From positions 24,371-65,253 of the forward strand of contig PMBV01000183.1 of the NCBI GenBank assembly GCA_003153055.1: DNA of 40,883 bases, given 5' to 3'. The notes beneath the pieces are model-generated. The model did no database searches and was not told the DNA's origin. It saw only the letters and a program-made list of their open reading frames with translations. Origin of the DNA: Myxococcales bacterium (GTDB lineage Bacteria; Myxococcota; Myxococcia; Myxococcales; Myxococcaceae). Shown here one piece after another: positions 18,191 to 25,781 of this stretch. Position numbers and translations under genes: made by a program. Numbering within the stretch: position 1 is the stretch's first letter; each line of letters begins with the position of its first letter.

Positions 18191-19600
18191 ATGCGCCCCG
18201 CTCTTGCGCCGCCTTTCGTTGCACTCGTGATGATGGTCCTCGGCTGCGAGGGCGCCGCGCCCACGCCGTCCCCGTATCAAGAGATCTATGCCGCCGGGCT
18301 CACCAAGTACTCTGGCACCGCCATCGTGCAGCCTTCGAGCATCACGAATGAGGCTCCCTTCCCGAGCGTCAGAGTCCACCACTTCACGGCATTGAGCTCG
18401 GAGCGTGGTCCGCTCTGCATGAGCGGGAGCGAGTTCTACGTCGAGACGCGAGACGGGTCCTCCAGCGAGCTCCTGGTGTTCCTCGAAGAGGGCGGGCTGT
18501 GCTTGTCCGAGGTCTGCATGGCGACCGCCGACGCAACGCTGTCGCTGCGCGCCCTGATGGTCAGCGGATTCCTCGGAGTCGGCGGTGTCCTGAGCTCGAT
18601 GGACCGCGAGAACCCGCTGGCTGAGTTCAACGTGGTCCACGTACCCAGCTGCGATGGGGCGATGTTCGTGGGCGATGTCGACCGACTGCTGGCGGTCAAC
18701 GGCGTGAAGAGCATGGCCTACCAGCGGGGCCTCCAGAACCTCACCGCCGCCTTCGAAGTTGCAAAGAGCCGCTATCCCAATCCGTCGCGCCTTGTCCTCG
18801 CGGGGGCGGGCGGCGGTGCCTACGCGATGGTGCTGGGGCTCGCCCTCGCGCGCCACTATTACCCTGGGACGGAGATCGCCATCATCTCCGATTCAGGCGG
18901 GCCCATTCTGCGCGACCACGACAAGGCGTTCGCGGGGCGCGCGCTGGCCGAGGTCAACGCTCTCCAATACGTGCCGACGAGCTCCTGTGCAGACTGCATC
19001 GAGAACGGGCACTTCACGAAGATGTTCGCCTGGGCCCTCGATCGCGACCCCAATTTTCGGGTCGCGTTCATGATCCATGCAGACGACCTCATCAGTGCAG
19101 ACATTCTCATGAAGAGCCCACCGCCAATCTTTCGTCTCGCGCTGCTTCGCGAGCTGGCCTCTCTCGACGGCTATGGCAGTCGCGTCCATCGGTTCATCAC
19201 GGTGGGCAGGGGGCATACCTATCTGTTCAACGTTCCGATGATGGACCACCTCATGGACACGGCGGGCGACGCCCTCGACGGCATCAATTCGATGGCCAGC
19301 GCTCTCGACCCGGCGATCCTCCTCAGCATCCTGAGCAACCCGTCCACTGCTCTCGACCCGAAGACCCTCATCAGCTTGCTGAGCGGCCCGCTGTCCAAGG
19401 CGCTCGACCCGACGACCCTCCTCTCCTTTCTCTCACGTGCTTTCGACCCGAAGACCATTCTCGAGTCGCTGAGCGGCCCCTTGTCGAAGGCCGAGCTCGA
19501 CGAGGCCGGAAAGCCGGTCACGGGCTACCACTGGCTCGAGGAGTTCCTTCGCAGCCCAGACACCCTGGTCGATGTCGTGAATGTCATGAAGGCCAAATAG
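18191..19600 (+). CDS. Notum/pectinacetylesterase-like lipoprotein lacking the nucleophile Ser
   Basis: A 469-aa lipoprotein (lipobox MVLGC, Cys19). It keeps family features of pectinacetylesterase/Notum-type hydrolases: VFLEEGGLC (usual EGGGWC), then NPLAEFNVVHVPSCDGAMFVG (usual NPLADWN...VPYCTGD) and a C-terminal GRGHTYLF with a His. The nucleophile motif, normally GxSAGG, reads GAGGGA, with Gly207 where Ser belongs, so it is probably not an active esterase of this type. The C-terminal part holds four near-repeats of A(L/F)DPxxLLSxLS. It has AGGAG 9 bases before the ATG at 18191 and lies 37 bp after the first lipoprotein gene. A binding or scaffold role is inferred. Confidence 0.82.
   Translation: MRPALAPPFVALVMMVLGCEGAAPTPSPYQEIYAAGLTKYSGTAIVQPSSITNEAPFPSVRVHHFTALSSERGPLCMSGSEFYVETRDGSSSELLVFLEEGGLCLSEVCMATADATLSLRALMVSGFLGVGGVLSSMDRENPLAEFNVVHVPSCDGAMFVGDVDRLLAVNGVKSMAYQRGLQNLTAAFEVAKSRYPNPSRLVLAGAGGGAYAMVLGLALARHYYPGTEIAIISDSGGPILRDHDKAFAGRALAEVNALQYVPTSSCADCIENGHFTKMFAWALDRDPNFRVAFMIHADDLISADILMKSPPPIFRLALLRELASLDGYGSRVHRFITVGRGHTYLFNVPMMDHLMDTAGDALDGINSMASALDPAILLSILSNPSTALDPKTLISLLSGPLSKALDPTTLLSFLSRAFDPKTILESLSGPLSKAELDEAGKPVTGYHWLEEFLRSPDTLVDVVNVMKAK
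19301..19489 (+). repeat. Protein-level repeat: four ALDPxxLLSxLS units
   Basis: Units start at residues 371, 387, 404 and 417 of the Notum-like lipoprotein: ALDPAILLSILS, ALDPKTLISLLSGPLSK, ALDPTTLLSFLS and AFDPKTILESLSGPLSK. Spacing of 13-17 residues and an amphipathic pattern suggest short stacked helices. Confidence 0.85.
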
Positions 19601-19662
19601 AGCTCAGTGGACGAAGAGGGGAGCTTATGAGTCGATTGCCGATCTGTTCCAGGAGGATGACG

Positions 19663-20172
19663 ATGAAGACGATTCGGTACGAAGGTGTCGTTGGGTGCTT
19701 GGTAGCGGCGATGGCCGCGTGCTCGCCGAGTGGTGGCCCGGACGGCGCGACCGGCCGCGATGCCGGCGGTAACCAAGCCAGCTCGACCGATGCGGGGACC
19801 TGTACCTCGGCCCAGGTGGCGATCCTTGGCCCTGCCTGCGCGACGTGCGTCGAGAACAACTGCCGGGCCCTGATGGCGTCCTGCGCTGGTGGCAGTTGCG
19901 GCCAGTGCTTGCTCGGCTGCACCACCTGCGCGTCGGCCTGTCTCGAGCAGGTTCTGAGCGCGGACGCCGGCAGGAGCGATGCCGGTGGCGTGCCCTCCGG
20001 CGGCGACGGCGGCACGCCTTCGTGCGATATGATGCGCAAAGGCAACTGTTGCAGCTACGCCGCGTTGGTCAACCTCGAGGCGCAGTGTCAGCAGGCCCTC
20101 GACTCCGACAGCGAGACGATCTGCTCGTCGCTCATGTCGCAAACGCGCAACTTCCTCGGCTTCTGCAAGTAG
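19663..20172 (+). CDS. Small Cys-rich lipoprotein
   Basis: A 169-aa secreted protein with a signal peptide ending in AAMAAC (lipobox) and a Gly/Asp/Ser linker, then about 17 Cys residues in closely spaced clusters (CATCVENNC, CGQCLLGCTTCASAC, CDMMRKGNCCSYA). The fold is probably disulphide-stabilised or metal-binding; I do not recognise the family. AGGAGG ends 6 bases before the ATG at 19663 and touches an earlier ATG at 19657, which decides the start. It sits 12 bp before HMG-CoA synthase, so it is almost certainly co-transcribed. Confidence 0.78.
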   Translation: MKTIRYEGVVGCLVAAMAACSPSGGPDGATGRDAGGNQASSTDAGTCTSAQVAILGPACATCVENNCRALMASCAGGSCGQCLLGCTTCASACLEQVLSADAGRSDAGGVPSGGDGGTPSCDMMRKGNCCSYAALVNLEAQCQQALDSDSETICSSLMSQTRNFLGFCK

Positions 20173-20184
20173 AGGCACTGGCAT

Positions 20185-21375
20185 ATGAGTGAAGCGCGTG
20201 TGGGCATCGAGGCCATGGGTCTCGCAGTGCCGGAGCGGTATCTCGATATGGCCGAGCTTGCTGAGGCACGCGCGGTCCCGGTGACCAAGTACCTCGAGGG
20301 CATCGGGCTCAAGGAGATGGCGGTGGCGGGCCCCGACGAAGACACCGTCACGCTGGCGGTGAACGCCGCTCGGGCGGCCCTCGGCGATCGGTCGGTGAAC
20401 GACATCGGGCTCTGCGTGGTGGGGACCGAGACGGCGGTGGACCACTCCAAGCCGGTCGCCTCCTTCGTGCAGGGGTTGCTCGGGCTCCCCTCGCACTGCC
20501 GCATCTACGAGGTGAAGCACGCCTGCTACGGCGCGACCGCGGCGTTGATGGCGGCGATGGACTGGATCCGCGCCGGGAGCAACCGGGGCCGCAAGGCGCT
20601 TGTCATCGCCTCGGACATCGCCCGGTACGGCCTGAGGACCGCGGGCGAGCCCACCCAAGGGGCCGGGGCGGTGGCCCTCATCGTCTCCGCTGAGCCCGAG
20701 CTGGTCGAGCTCGATCCCCGGGTGGGGACCTGCTCGCGCGACGTGATGGACTTCTGGCGACCGCTGTACTCGAAGGACGCGCTGGTCGACGGGCAGTACT
20801 CCGTCTCGTGCTACCTCGAGGCGCTGCTCGGCTCGTACCGGGCGTGGCTCGGCGAGGTGAGCGGCAGTGCGCAGCCGCCGGCCCTCGACGAGCTGGCAGC
20901 AATCGCCTACCACGTGCCCTACCCGAAGATGGCGAAGAAGGCGCATGAGGCCCTGCGCGCGCTGGAGAACGACCCGGAGCCGGCCAAGAGCTTCGCCCGG
21001 CAAGTGCGCAGCGGGCTCGTCCTTCCCGAGCGGGTGGGCAACATCTACACCGGCTCGATGTATCTCTCGCTCCTCAGCATTCTTGCCACCGACGAGCGCG
21101 ACCTCGACGGAGCGACCCTCGGCCTTTTCAGCTACGGGTCCGGCTGTTGTGCTGAGTTCTGGACCGGGAAGGTGACGCCGGGGGCCCAGGGAAAGGTCAA
21201 GGCGATGGACCTCCCGGGAGCGTTGTCGCGACGGAGGAAGGTGTCGGTTGAGACGTACGAGCGCATCATGGGCCTGCGCGAGGGCCTCGACACCAAGCCG
21301 CTCGAGGACGACACGTCCCGCGGGCTCCGGTTCCTCGGGGTCGAACGCGACCGGCGAATCTACTCGCGGACCTGA
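20185..21375 (+). CDS. mvaS: Hydroxymethylglutaryl-CoA synthase
   Basis: Condenses acetyl-CoA and acetoacetyl-CoA to HMG-CoA, the first committed step of the mevalonate pathway. The 396-aa protein keeps the catalytic residues: Glu82 (VGTETAVD), the acylated Cys114 (VKHACYGATAAL) and His243 (AYHVPYPKM). Length matches bacterial enzymes (380-400 aa). It is the last gene of an operon otherwise made of three lipoproteins, with a probable hairpin right after the stop. HMG-CoA reductase lies downstream on the other strand. Myxobacteria can also use HMG-CoA synthase homologues in an alternative isovaleryl-CoA route, so the product fate is not fully settled, but the nearby reductase and prenyl synthase favour isoprenoid synthesis. 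Confidence 0.95.
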   Translation: MSEARVGIEAMGLAVPERYLDMAELAEARAVPVTKYLEGIGLKEMAVAGPDEDTVTLAVNAARAALGDRSVNDIGLCVVGTETAVDHSKPVASFVQGLLGLPSHCRIYEVKHACYGATAALMAAMDWIRAGSNRGRKALVIASDIARYGLRTAGEPTQGAGAVALIVSAEPELVELDPRVGTCSRDVMDFWRPLYSKDALVDGQYSVSCYLEALLGSYRAWLGEVSGSAQPPALDELAAIAYHVPYPKMAKKAHEALRALENDPEPAKSFARQVRSGLVLPERVGNIYTGSMYLSLLSILATDERDLDGATLGLFSYGSGCCAEFWTGKVTPGAQGKVKAMDLPGALSRRRKVSVETYERIMGLREGLDTKPLEDDTSRGLRFLGVERDRRIYSRT

Positions 21376-21409
21376 GCGCCCGGTCTCGACTCCTTCAACA
21401 GGGCCGCTC
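21374..21409 (+). terminator. Possible hairpin after HMG-CoA synthase
   Basis: GAGCGCCC pairs with GGGCCGCTC (one bulged C) around a 19-base loop, starting inside the stop codon. There is no T-run, so intrinsic termination is only a possibility. Confidence 0.4.
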
Positions 21410-21413
21410 TTCA

Positions 21414-21428
21414 GACAACCACATTGTC
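21414..21428. promoter_or_regulatory. Dyad GACAA-N5-TTGTC, copy 1
   Basis: GACAACCACATTGTC. The same 15-bp pattern recurs 163 bp to the right, with only two spacer bases changed. Possible operator or RNA stem. Confidence 0.45.
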
Positions 21429-21576
21429 GAACAAAGAGGCACCGGTACCGTGGCGTGGGCTGGGCCTTGGCACGGGAACGGCTCGAGGCAGGGGTCGGGG
21501 GAGGGGGCTCAGAGGTCTCGGGCGAGCACTACGAGCCCCTCGGCCGGGTGGTGAGGGGTGGGCCCTTCTTCGGGGC

Positions 21577-21591
21577 GACAACCAAGTTGTC
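21577..21591. promoter_or_regulatory. Dyad GACAA-N5-TTGTC, copy 2
   Basis: GACAACCAAGTTGTC, extending to a perfect GCGACAAC-CAA-GTTGTCGC dyad at 21575-21593. See copy 1 at 21414. Confidence 0.5.
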
Positions 21592-21894
21592 GCTCGAAGC
21601 GCGTCTTGCCGCCGCCTCTCCGGGATGGAAGATGCTCCTCCATTTGGCCCTCGCCCCTGCGAGCCCCGGACCTCGCGTCGAGGGTCGTGCCGTTGCTGAT
21701 GCGCGAGGATGGCTCCGGCCGGTCGGGTGCATAGGCGGGTGCTTCTCACGTGTGCTCACCGAGGTCTCGGGTCGAGGGGCTGCCCAGACGGCCTCGGTGG
21801 TTGGGCAGTAGCCCGCCCTCGCCCTTCAAGGCGTGCTCGTCGCTCGGCGCCCGTTGCGGGTCCCTCCTCCCCGGTGGGAAGAGGTCTCCCAGCG

Positions 21895-21932
21895 TGTCAT
21901 CACTGTGTACGAATCAGTACTCCGTGATGACA
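21895..21932 (-). terminator. Hairpin spanning the HMG-CoA reductase stop codon
   Basis: TGTCATCAC and GTGATGACA form a 9-bp perfect stem around a 20-base loop that itself contains GTAC-GAATCA-GTAC. The stop codon (complement of 21914-21916) lies in the loop. It may terminate or protect the leftward mRNA; there is no T-run. Confidence 0.45.
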
Positions 21933-23242
21933 GGGCTGTGGAGTGACCCGTTCCCGAGGTCCCCGAGCAGCTCGCGCGCTCGGTCGACCTTGACCTGACC
22001 GGCCTCGACCAGGAGGGCCGCCAGCCGATGGACCTGCTCGCCCCGCGCTCCCGCCTCCAGCGCGACGCATCGGGCGTGCTGTGCCATGTGCCCTTTCTGA
22101 ATTCCCACTGAGCCCAGAGCCCGCAGCGCCGCGAAGTTCTGCGCCAGCCCGACCGAGGCCATCACCTCAGCCAGCTCGTGCGCGCCCCGGACCCCGAGGA
22201 TGCGGTGCATCAGTCGGACATGCGGGTGGACTTTGATCGTTCCGCCGACAGTCCCCACGGCGAGTGGAAGCTCGATGTGGCCGACCAAGCAGTCGCCCTC
22301 TCGCGCCCAGGTCGAGAGCGGGCCGTAGCGCCCGTCGCGGCAGGCGTAGGCGTGGGCACCGGCCTCGATGGCCCGCCAGTCATTGCCGGTAGCGATGGCG
22401 ACAGCGTCGACGCCGTTCATCACGCCTTTGTTGTGGGTCGCGGCGCGGTACGGGTCAGCCTGGGCGAAACGGCTCGCTTGAACCACTCCAGAGGCCACGT
22501 CCTCCCCGGAGTGGTCGATGGTTTGAAGGGCCGAAACGGGGATCCGACACCGCGCGCGGGCGAGTCGGCGATCCGCGAGGTTGGAGAGAATGCGGAGGCC
22601 CACGGTGCCTCCGGAGATCGCCTCGACGTGGGGGCCCAGCGCCTCGGCCACGGTGTTGACCAGGTTGGCCCCCATCGCGTCTCGCGTGTCGATGATGACG
22701 TGGAGCACGAGGATCGGCTCCCCCCCCGGGCCCTCGGGCGCGTCGAGGACCCGCACCTCGAGATCGACCGCGCCGCCGCCGCGTTGGTGGAGCGAGGGAT
22801 GCACGGCGTTCGCCAGCGCGAGGAGGTCAGCCTTCGCAGCCAGGAGGCGCTCTTTGGCTTCGGCAGGATTCCCGTAGTCGATCACCTGCACCTGGGCGAT
22901 CATCAGTGAGCGATCAGCGTGGGCGACGAAGCCACCGCCCTCCCGGGCGAGTCGAGCGGCGAAGGACGCGGCGGCGATGACCGAGGGCTCCTCCACGGCC
23001 ATGGGCACGAGGAGGTCGCGGCCGTTCACGCGAAAGTTGAGCCCCAGGCCCACCGGCAGACCGAGGGTGCCAATGACGTTCTCCACCATCTGGTCGGCTG
23101 TCTCGATTGCGAGCCCGGTCTGGCTGAGTTGCTCCGACTCTTCGTCCGAGAGGTTGCAGAGGTCGGCGACCTTCGCAACCCGGTCGGTCAGGCTGAGCTG
23201 GTAGAAGCCCGGCAGTCTCGAGGTGAAGAGCGATTGTGTCAT
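21914..23242 (-). CDS. mvaA: Class II HMG-CoA reductase
   Basis: Reduces HMG-CoA to mevalonate with NAD(P)H (or the reverse). The 442-aa length and sequence fit the bacterial class II enzyme, which lacks the membrane anchor of class I. Catalytic residues are visible: VEEPSVIAAAS (Glu 84/85), THNKGVMNG (Lys272), ATGNDWRA (Asp288) and KGHMAQHAR (His385), plus the cofactor motif DTRDAMGANLVNTV. AAGGAG lies 6 bases before the ATG at 23242. The gene follows the CrtC-prenyl synthase fusion by 31 bp, so both are transcribed from the sigma-54 promoter at 25621-25637. Lower mevalonate kinases and decarboxylase are not in this window. Confidence 0.96.
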   Translation of the reverse strand: MTQSLFTSRLPGFYQLSLTDRVAKVADLCNLSDEESEQLSQTGLAIETADQMVENVIGTLGLPVGLGLNFRVNGRDLLVPMAVEEPSVIAAASFAARLAREGGGFVAHADRSLMIAQVQVIDYGNPAEAKERLLAAKADLLALANAVHPSLHQRGGGAVDLEVRVLDAPEGPGGEPILVLHVIIDTRDAMGANLVNTVAEALGPHVEAISGGTVGLRILSNLADRRLARARCRIPVSALQTIDHSGEDVASGVVQASRFAQADPYRAATHNKGVMNGVDAVAIATGNDWRAIEAGAHAYACRDGRYGPLSTWAREGDCLVGHIELPLAVGTVGGTIKVHPHVRLMHRILGVRGAHELAEVMASVGLAQNFAALRALGSVGIQKGHMAQHARCVALEAGARGEQVHRLAALLVEAGQVKVDRARELLGDLGNGSLHSPVITEY

Positions 23243-23273
23243 GTGCTGCTCCTTCAGGATGGGCGCTGAGTCT

Positions 23274-25553
23274 TCAGTAGTGGCGCTCGAGCACGTACCA
23301 GCCGAACGCACGGAGCATCACCTTGGACTGAGACTCGTCGATCAGCGGGTCGAGTCGCCGCCAGGCACTCTCAATCAACTCACGGGCCTGGGTCACACAA
23401 GCGTCGAGGGCGCCGCACTGCTCGATGCGTTCGATGGCCCCGGCCACCACCGCCGGATCGCTGGGGTGAGCGGCGACCGTGTTCCACAGCGCCCAACGGG
23501 CGTCGGCGTCGAGGCGGCCGAAGGCCTTGACCAGGGGGAGGGTGAGCTTGCCGTGGGTGATGTCTTCTCCTCGCTGCTTCAAGTCGCCTTCGAAGCCGCG
23601 GAGGTTGAGCACGTCATCGATGATTTGAAAGGCGAGGCCCAGCGAGTCGAAGTAGGTCCCCAGCCCCTCGACCTGCTCCGGGGTGCCGCCGCCCGCGATG
23701 GCGCCCATGCGCGCGAGGGAGGCCGCCGGCACCGCAGTCTTCAGGCGGTGAATCGCCAACACCCGCTGCTCGAGCACGTCGAGGTCGCCCCAGTCGAGGG
23801 CTGCCGGCACGTCGCACGACAGTCCGTCGAGGTCGATGGCCTGGCCCGCGTGGCCAGCACGGAGCGCCTGGAAGTAGAGATCATAGATCCGCAGCTTGTC
23901 GGCATCGCTCAAGAGCGAGCGGGTGAGCAACTGCTCGCCGAGGAAGTAGGCGGCGGTTCCGGCATTGAGGGCGATCGCCTCGCCGTATTTGAGGTGGGCG
24001 GTGGGCCCGCCGCGGCGAATCGTCGACTTGTCCTCGACGTCGTCGACGATGAGCGAGCCCGTGTGCATCAACTCGGGGAAGGCCAGCCAGTGGGAGAACT
24101 TGCGGGAGTCGCCCCCGACGACTTCGCAGCAGGCGAGCGCCGCGTAGGACCGCCACGCCTTTCCGCCGCGGTCGGTGATCTCCCGCACCGGGGCGATGAG
24201 GGTCCTCGAGAGCTGACGGAGATCGACCCCGTCGAGGTACGACTCCCGCCCCGGCGCGGCGATGAGGCGGAGCGCGTGGGCACGCGTGAGCTCGAGCGGG
24301 GCGACCGCGCGAACCGAAGCCCGCACCGCCTGGCCGACGCCCTTGAAGAAGTCGTCGAGCGTCTCGGCTTCACAGAAGCCGCTGCGCTCGAGGTACCCCA
24401 ACCCAGTCAGCGGTTTGCCGGCCAGTGTCCCGGAGACCTCGCAGCGACCCTCCCAGAACGCGGGCTTCGACATCACCGTCACGAGCTCCTGGTCGGCGAA
24501 GGCGGCCTTCACGTCGAGGAGGAGCTCAGCCCGCGGCACGTGGAGCACCAGCCGGGTCGGGTAGCGCTCGAAGGTTCGCATCGACTGCCATTCGTCGTGC
24601 GCCGTAAGGGTGAACTCCGGGAAGGCGCTCCGGAGGCCTGCTGGGTCGACCACCACCGCGCAGCGCCCGATGGAGGCCATCGAGTCGGTCCGGAGCAGCT
24701 CGTACGCCGTGACTTCGCTGCCGTCATCGAGCTGCAACGCCAGCCAGTTCCAGGCCAGCATGTCGGCTCCCCCCGCGACCCCAGCCACCGGGGCCTCGGC
24801 GCGGTTCTCCCGCTCGGGAGGCGGACGGCCGAACTCGTGATCATACCAGCCTGAGCCGTGCAACGCGGTCGACTCGCCCTCGAGACAGAGCCGCCCCGTC
24901 ACCTCGCAGCGAGGGAGGAAGTAGTAGAACATGTCTTCGCCGTGAGTGCCCCGCACCAGACCGTTGTCGCCGTGGCGAACCGGGCTCTTCTGGGGGCGGA
25001 AGGCGAGCTCGAGCTCGAGTGGGGCTCGGGGCCCGTCGTCGGCACGGAGGCGGAGGCGGTAGGTTCCGTCGTCGTCCTTGGCCAGGTGACCCACCCCGAA
25101 GTCGAGGTCGAGTGAGCGCAGCGACACCGCGACTTCTCCGGGGAGCATTCGATCGGGGAGCGGCACGCGGTTCTTCGCCAGTGCCTCCCGCACTGCCCGA
25201 TTGATCCGGCCGTCCTTCACTCCGCCGCCGTTCTCGAGGCGCTCGAGGCCCAAGCGCGGCGCGCTCCGGTCGACCAGCCCCTGACCGAGGTACTCTCCTC
25301 GCGCGGGGTCGGAGAGGGCCCAGGTCAGTGAATGGCTGTACTCCGGGCGTCCGTCTGGGTGCACCTTGGCGAGGATCCGGAAGAAGGCGGCGAAGACCGA
25401 GAACGTCCGCCCATCAGGGGTCTCCAGGTGGCTGTTGAGGTACCACCACTCGGTGGTCGACGAGGCGTGAGGGAGATCGTGTCGGTGGAGATCGATGGGG
25501 CCGTCGGCGGGCCAATCTTCGGGAAACCTCGGGAGCTCACACTTCATCTGCAT
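23274..25553 (-). CDS. CrtC/AttH-like domain fused to polyprenyl diphosphate synthase
   Basis: A 759-aa fusion. The N-terminal half (about 25-395) is a lipocalin-like CrtC/AttH domain: hallmark STTEWWYLNSHL, then GSGWYDHEFG, NWLALQLDDGSEVTAYEL and GLGYLERSGF; CrtC members hydrate carotenoid double bonds. The C-terminal half (about 420-759) is a trans-prenyl diphosphate synthase with the first Asp-rich motif DDVED (504-508), RRGGPTAHLKYG, GQAIDL, and the second motif DDVLN (646-650), where Asn replaces the final Asp as in some GGPP synthases. There is no stop or frameshift between the halves. The ATG at 25553 is preceded by AGGTGG with 6-base spacing. It heads the operon with HMG-CoA reductase. 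I infer a polyprenyl chain built by one half and possibly modified or carried by the other; the product is unknown. Confidence 0.9.
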   Translation of the reverse strand: MQMKCELPRFPEDWPADGPIDLHRHDLPHASSTTEWWYLNSHLETPDGRTFSVFAAFFRILAKVHPDGRPEYSHSLTWALSDPARGEYLGQGLVDRSAPRLGLERLENGGGVKDGRINRAVREALAKNRVPLPDRMLPGEVAVSLRSLDLDFGVGHLAKDDDGTYRLRLRADDGPRAPLELELAFRPQKSPVRHGDNGLVRGTHGEDMFYYFLPRCEVTGRLCLEGESTALHGSGWYDHEFGRPPPERENRAEAPVAGVAGGADMLAWNWLALQLDDGSEVTAYELLRTDSMASIGRCAVVVDPAGLRSAFPEFTLTAHDEWQSMRTFERYPTRLVLHVPRAELLLDVKAAFADQELVTVMSKPAFWEGRCEVSGTLAGKPLTGLGYLERSGFCEAETLDDFFKGVGQAVRASVRAVAPLELTRAHALRLIAAPGRESYLDGVDLRQLSRTLIAPVREITDRGGKAWRSYAALACCEVVGGDSRKFSHWLAFPELMHTGSLIVDDVEDKSTIRRGGPTAHLKYGEAIALNAGTAAYFLGEQLLTRSLLSDADKLRIYDLYFQALRAGHAGQAIDLDGLSCDVPAALDWGDLDVLEQRVLAIHRLKTAVPAASLARMGAIAGGGTPEQVEGLGTYFDSLGLAFQIIDDVLNLRGFEGDLKQRGEDITHGKLTLPLVKAFGRLDADARWALWNTVAAHPSDPAVVAGAIERIEQCGALDACVTQARELIESAWRRLDPLIDESQSKVMLRAFGWYVLERHY

Positions 25554-25620
25554 GACGGACCACCTGGCCAAGGTTGGGGGGATCGGCACTCGCGCACCGG
25601 AGCCCCGGCGTGCCAGGTTG

Positions 25621-25637
25621 AGCAAGGCGCGAGCCAG
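25621..25637 (-). promoter_or_regulatory. Sigma-54 promoter b
   Basis: On the minus strand CTGGCTCGCGCCTTGCT, 15 of 17 consensus positions, with GG and GC 12 bp apart. Start expected near 25610, about 57 bases before the fusion gene. Differs from promoter a at one base. Confidence 0.82.
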
Positions 25638-25713
25638 GGCTGTGCAGTCCATCCATCGGTCTGGTTTCGACCGCTTGACCCGCGAGAGGCCAAGGAGTGC
25701 GGAGGCGTGGCGT

Positions 25714-25748
25714 CACCGAGATTCGGGCATTGTCCCCTGCCAGGGGAC
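25714..25748 (-). promoter_or_regulatory. Upstream activating element, copy b
   Basis: On the minus strand GTCCCCTGGCAGGGGAC (perfect 8-bp arms), 4 bp, then CCCGAATCTCGGTG. It differs from copy c at 3 of 35 positions. It sits 76 bp upstream of sigma-54 promoter b. Confidence 0.82.
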
Positions 25749-25781
25749 GTCACTCTGCCTCGCCCCTCACGACGCGCGCCG

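Larger units (their letters stand above)
21376..21913. other. 538-bp intergenic region between convergent mevalonate operons
   Basis: No convincing gene: the short open frames on both strands are Arg/Gly/Pro-rich shadows with no start signals. It holds two copies of the dyad GACAA-N5-TTGTC (21414-21428 and 21577-21591), a G-rich run with three tracts of 4-5 G (21491-21507), two copies of GAGGTCTCGGG, and a long hairpin over the end of HMG-CoA reductase (21895-21932). It could hold an untranslated RNA; the sequence alone does not show one. Confidence 0.5.

Noticed and set aside
21424..21699. Short open frames in the convergent gap
   Set aside because: Arg/Gly/Pro-rich, with no ribosome site and no recognisable motif on either strand.
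23223..24854. A 543-aa plus-strand open frame opposite the fusion gene
   Set aside because: Arg/Gly/Val/Glu-rich shadow; the prenyl synthase motifs are on the other strand.
25714..25748. First read as a dispersed extragenic palindrome (REP-like) because of a second copy at 31990
   Set aside because: A third, weaker copy at 17073 and the fixed orientation 64-77 bp before sigma-54 promoters fit activator sites better.
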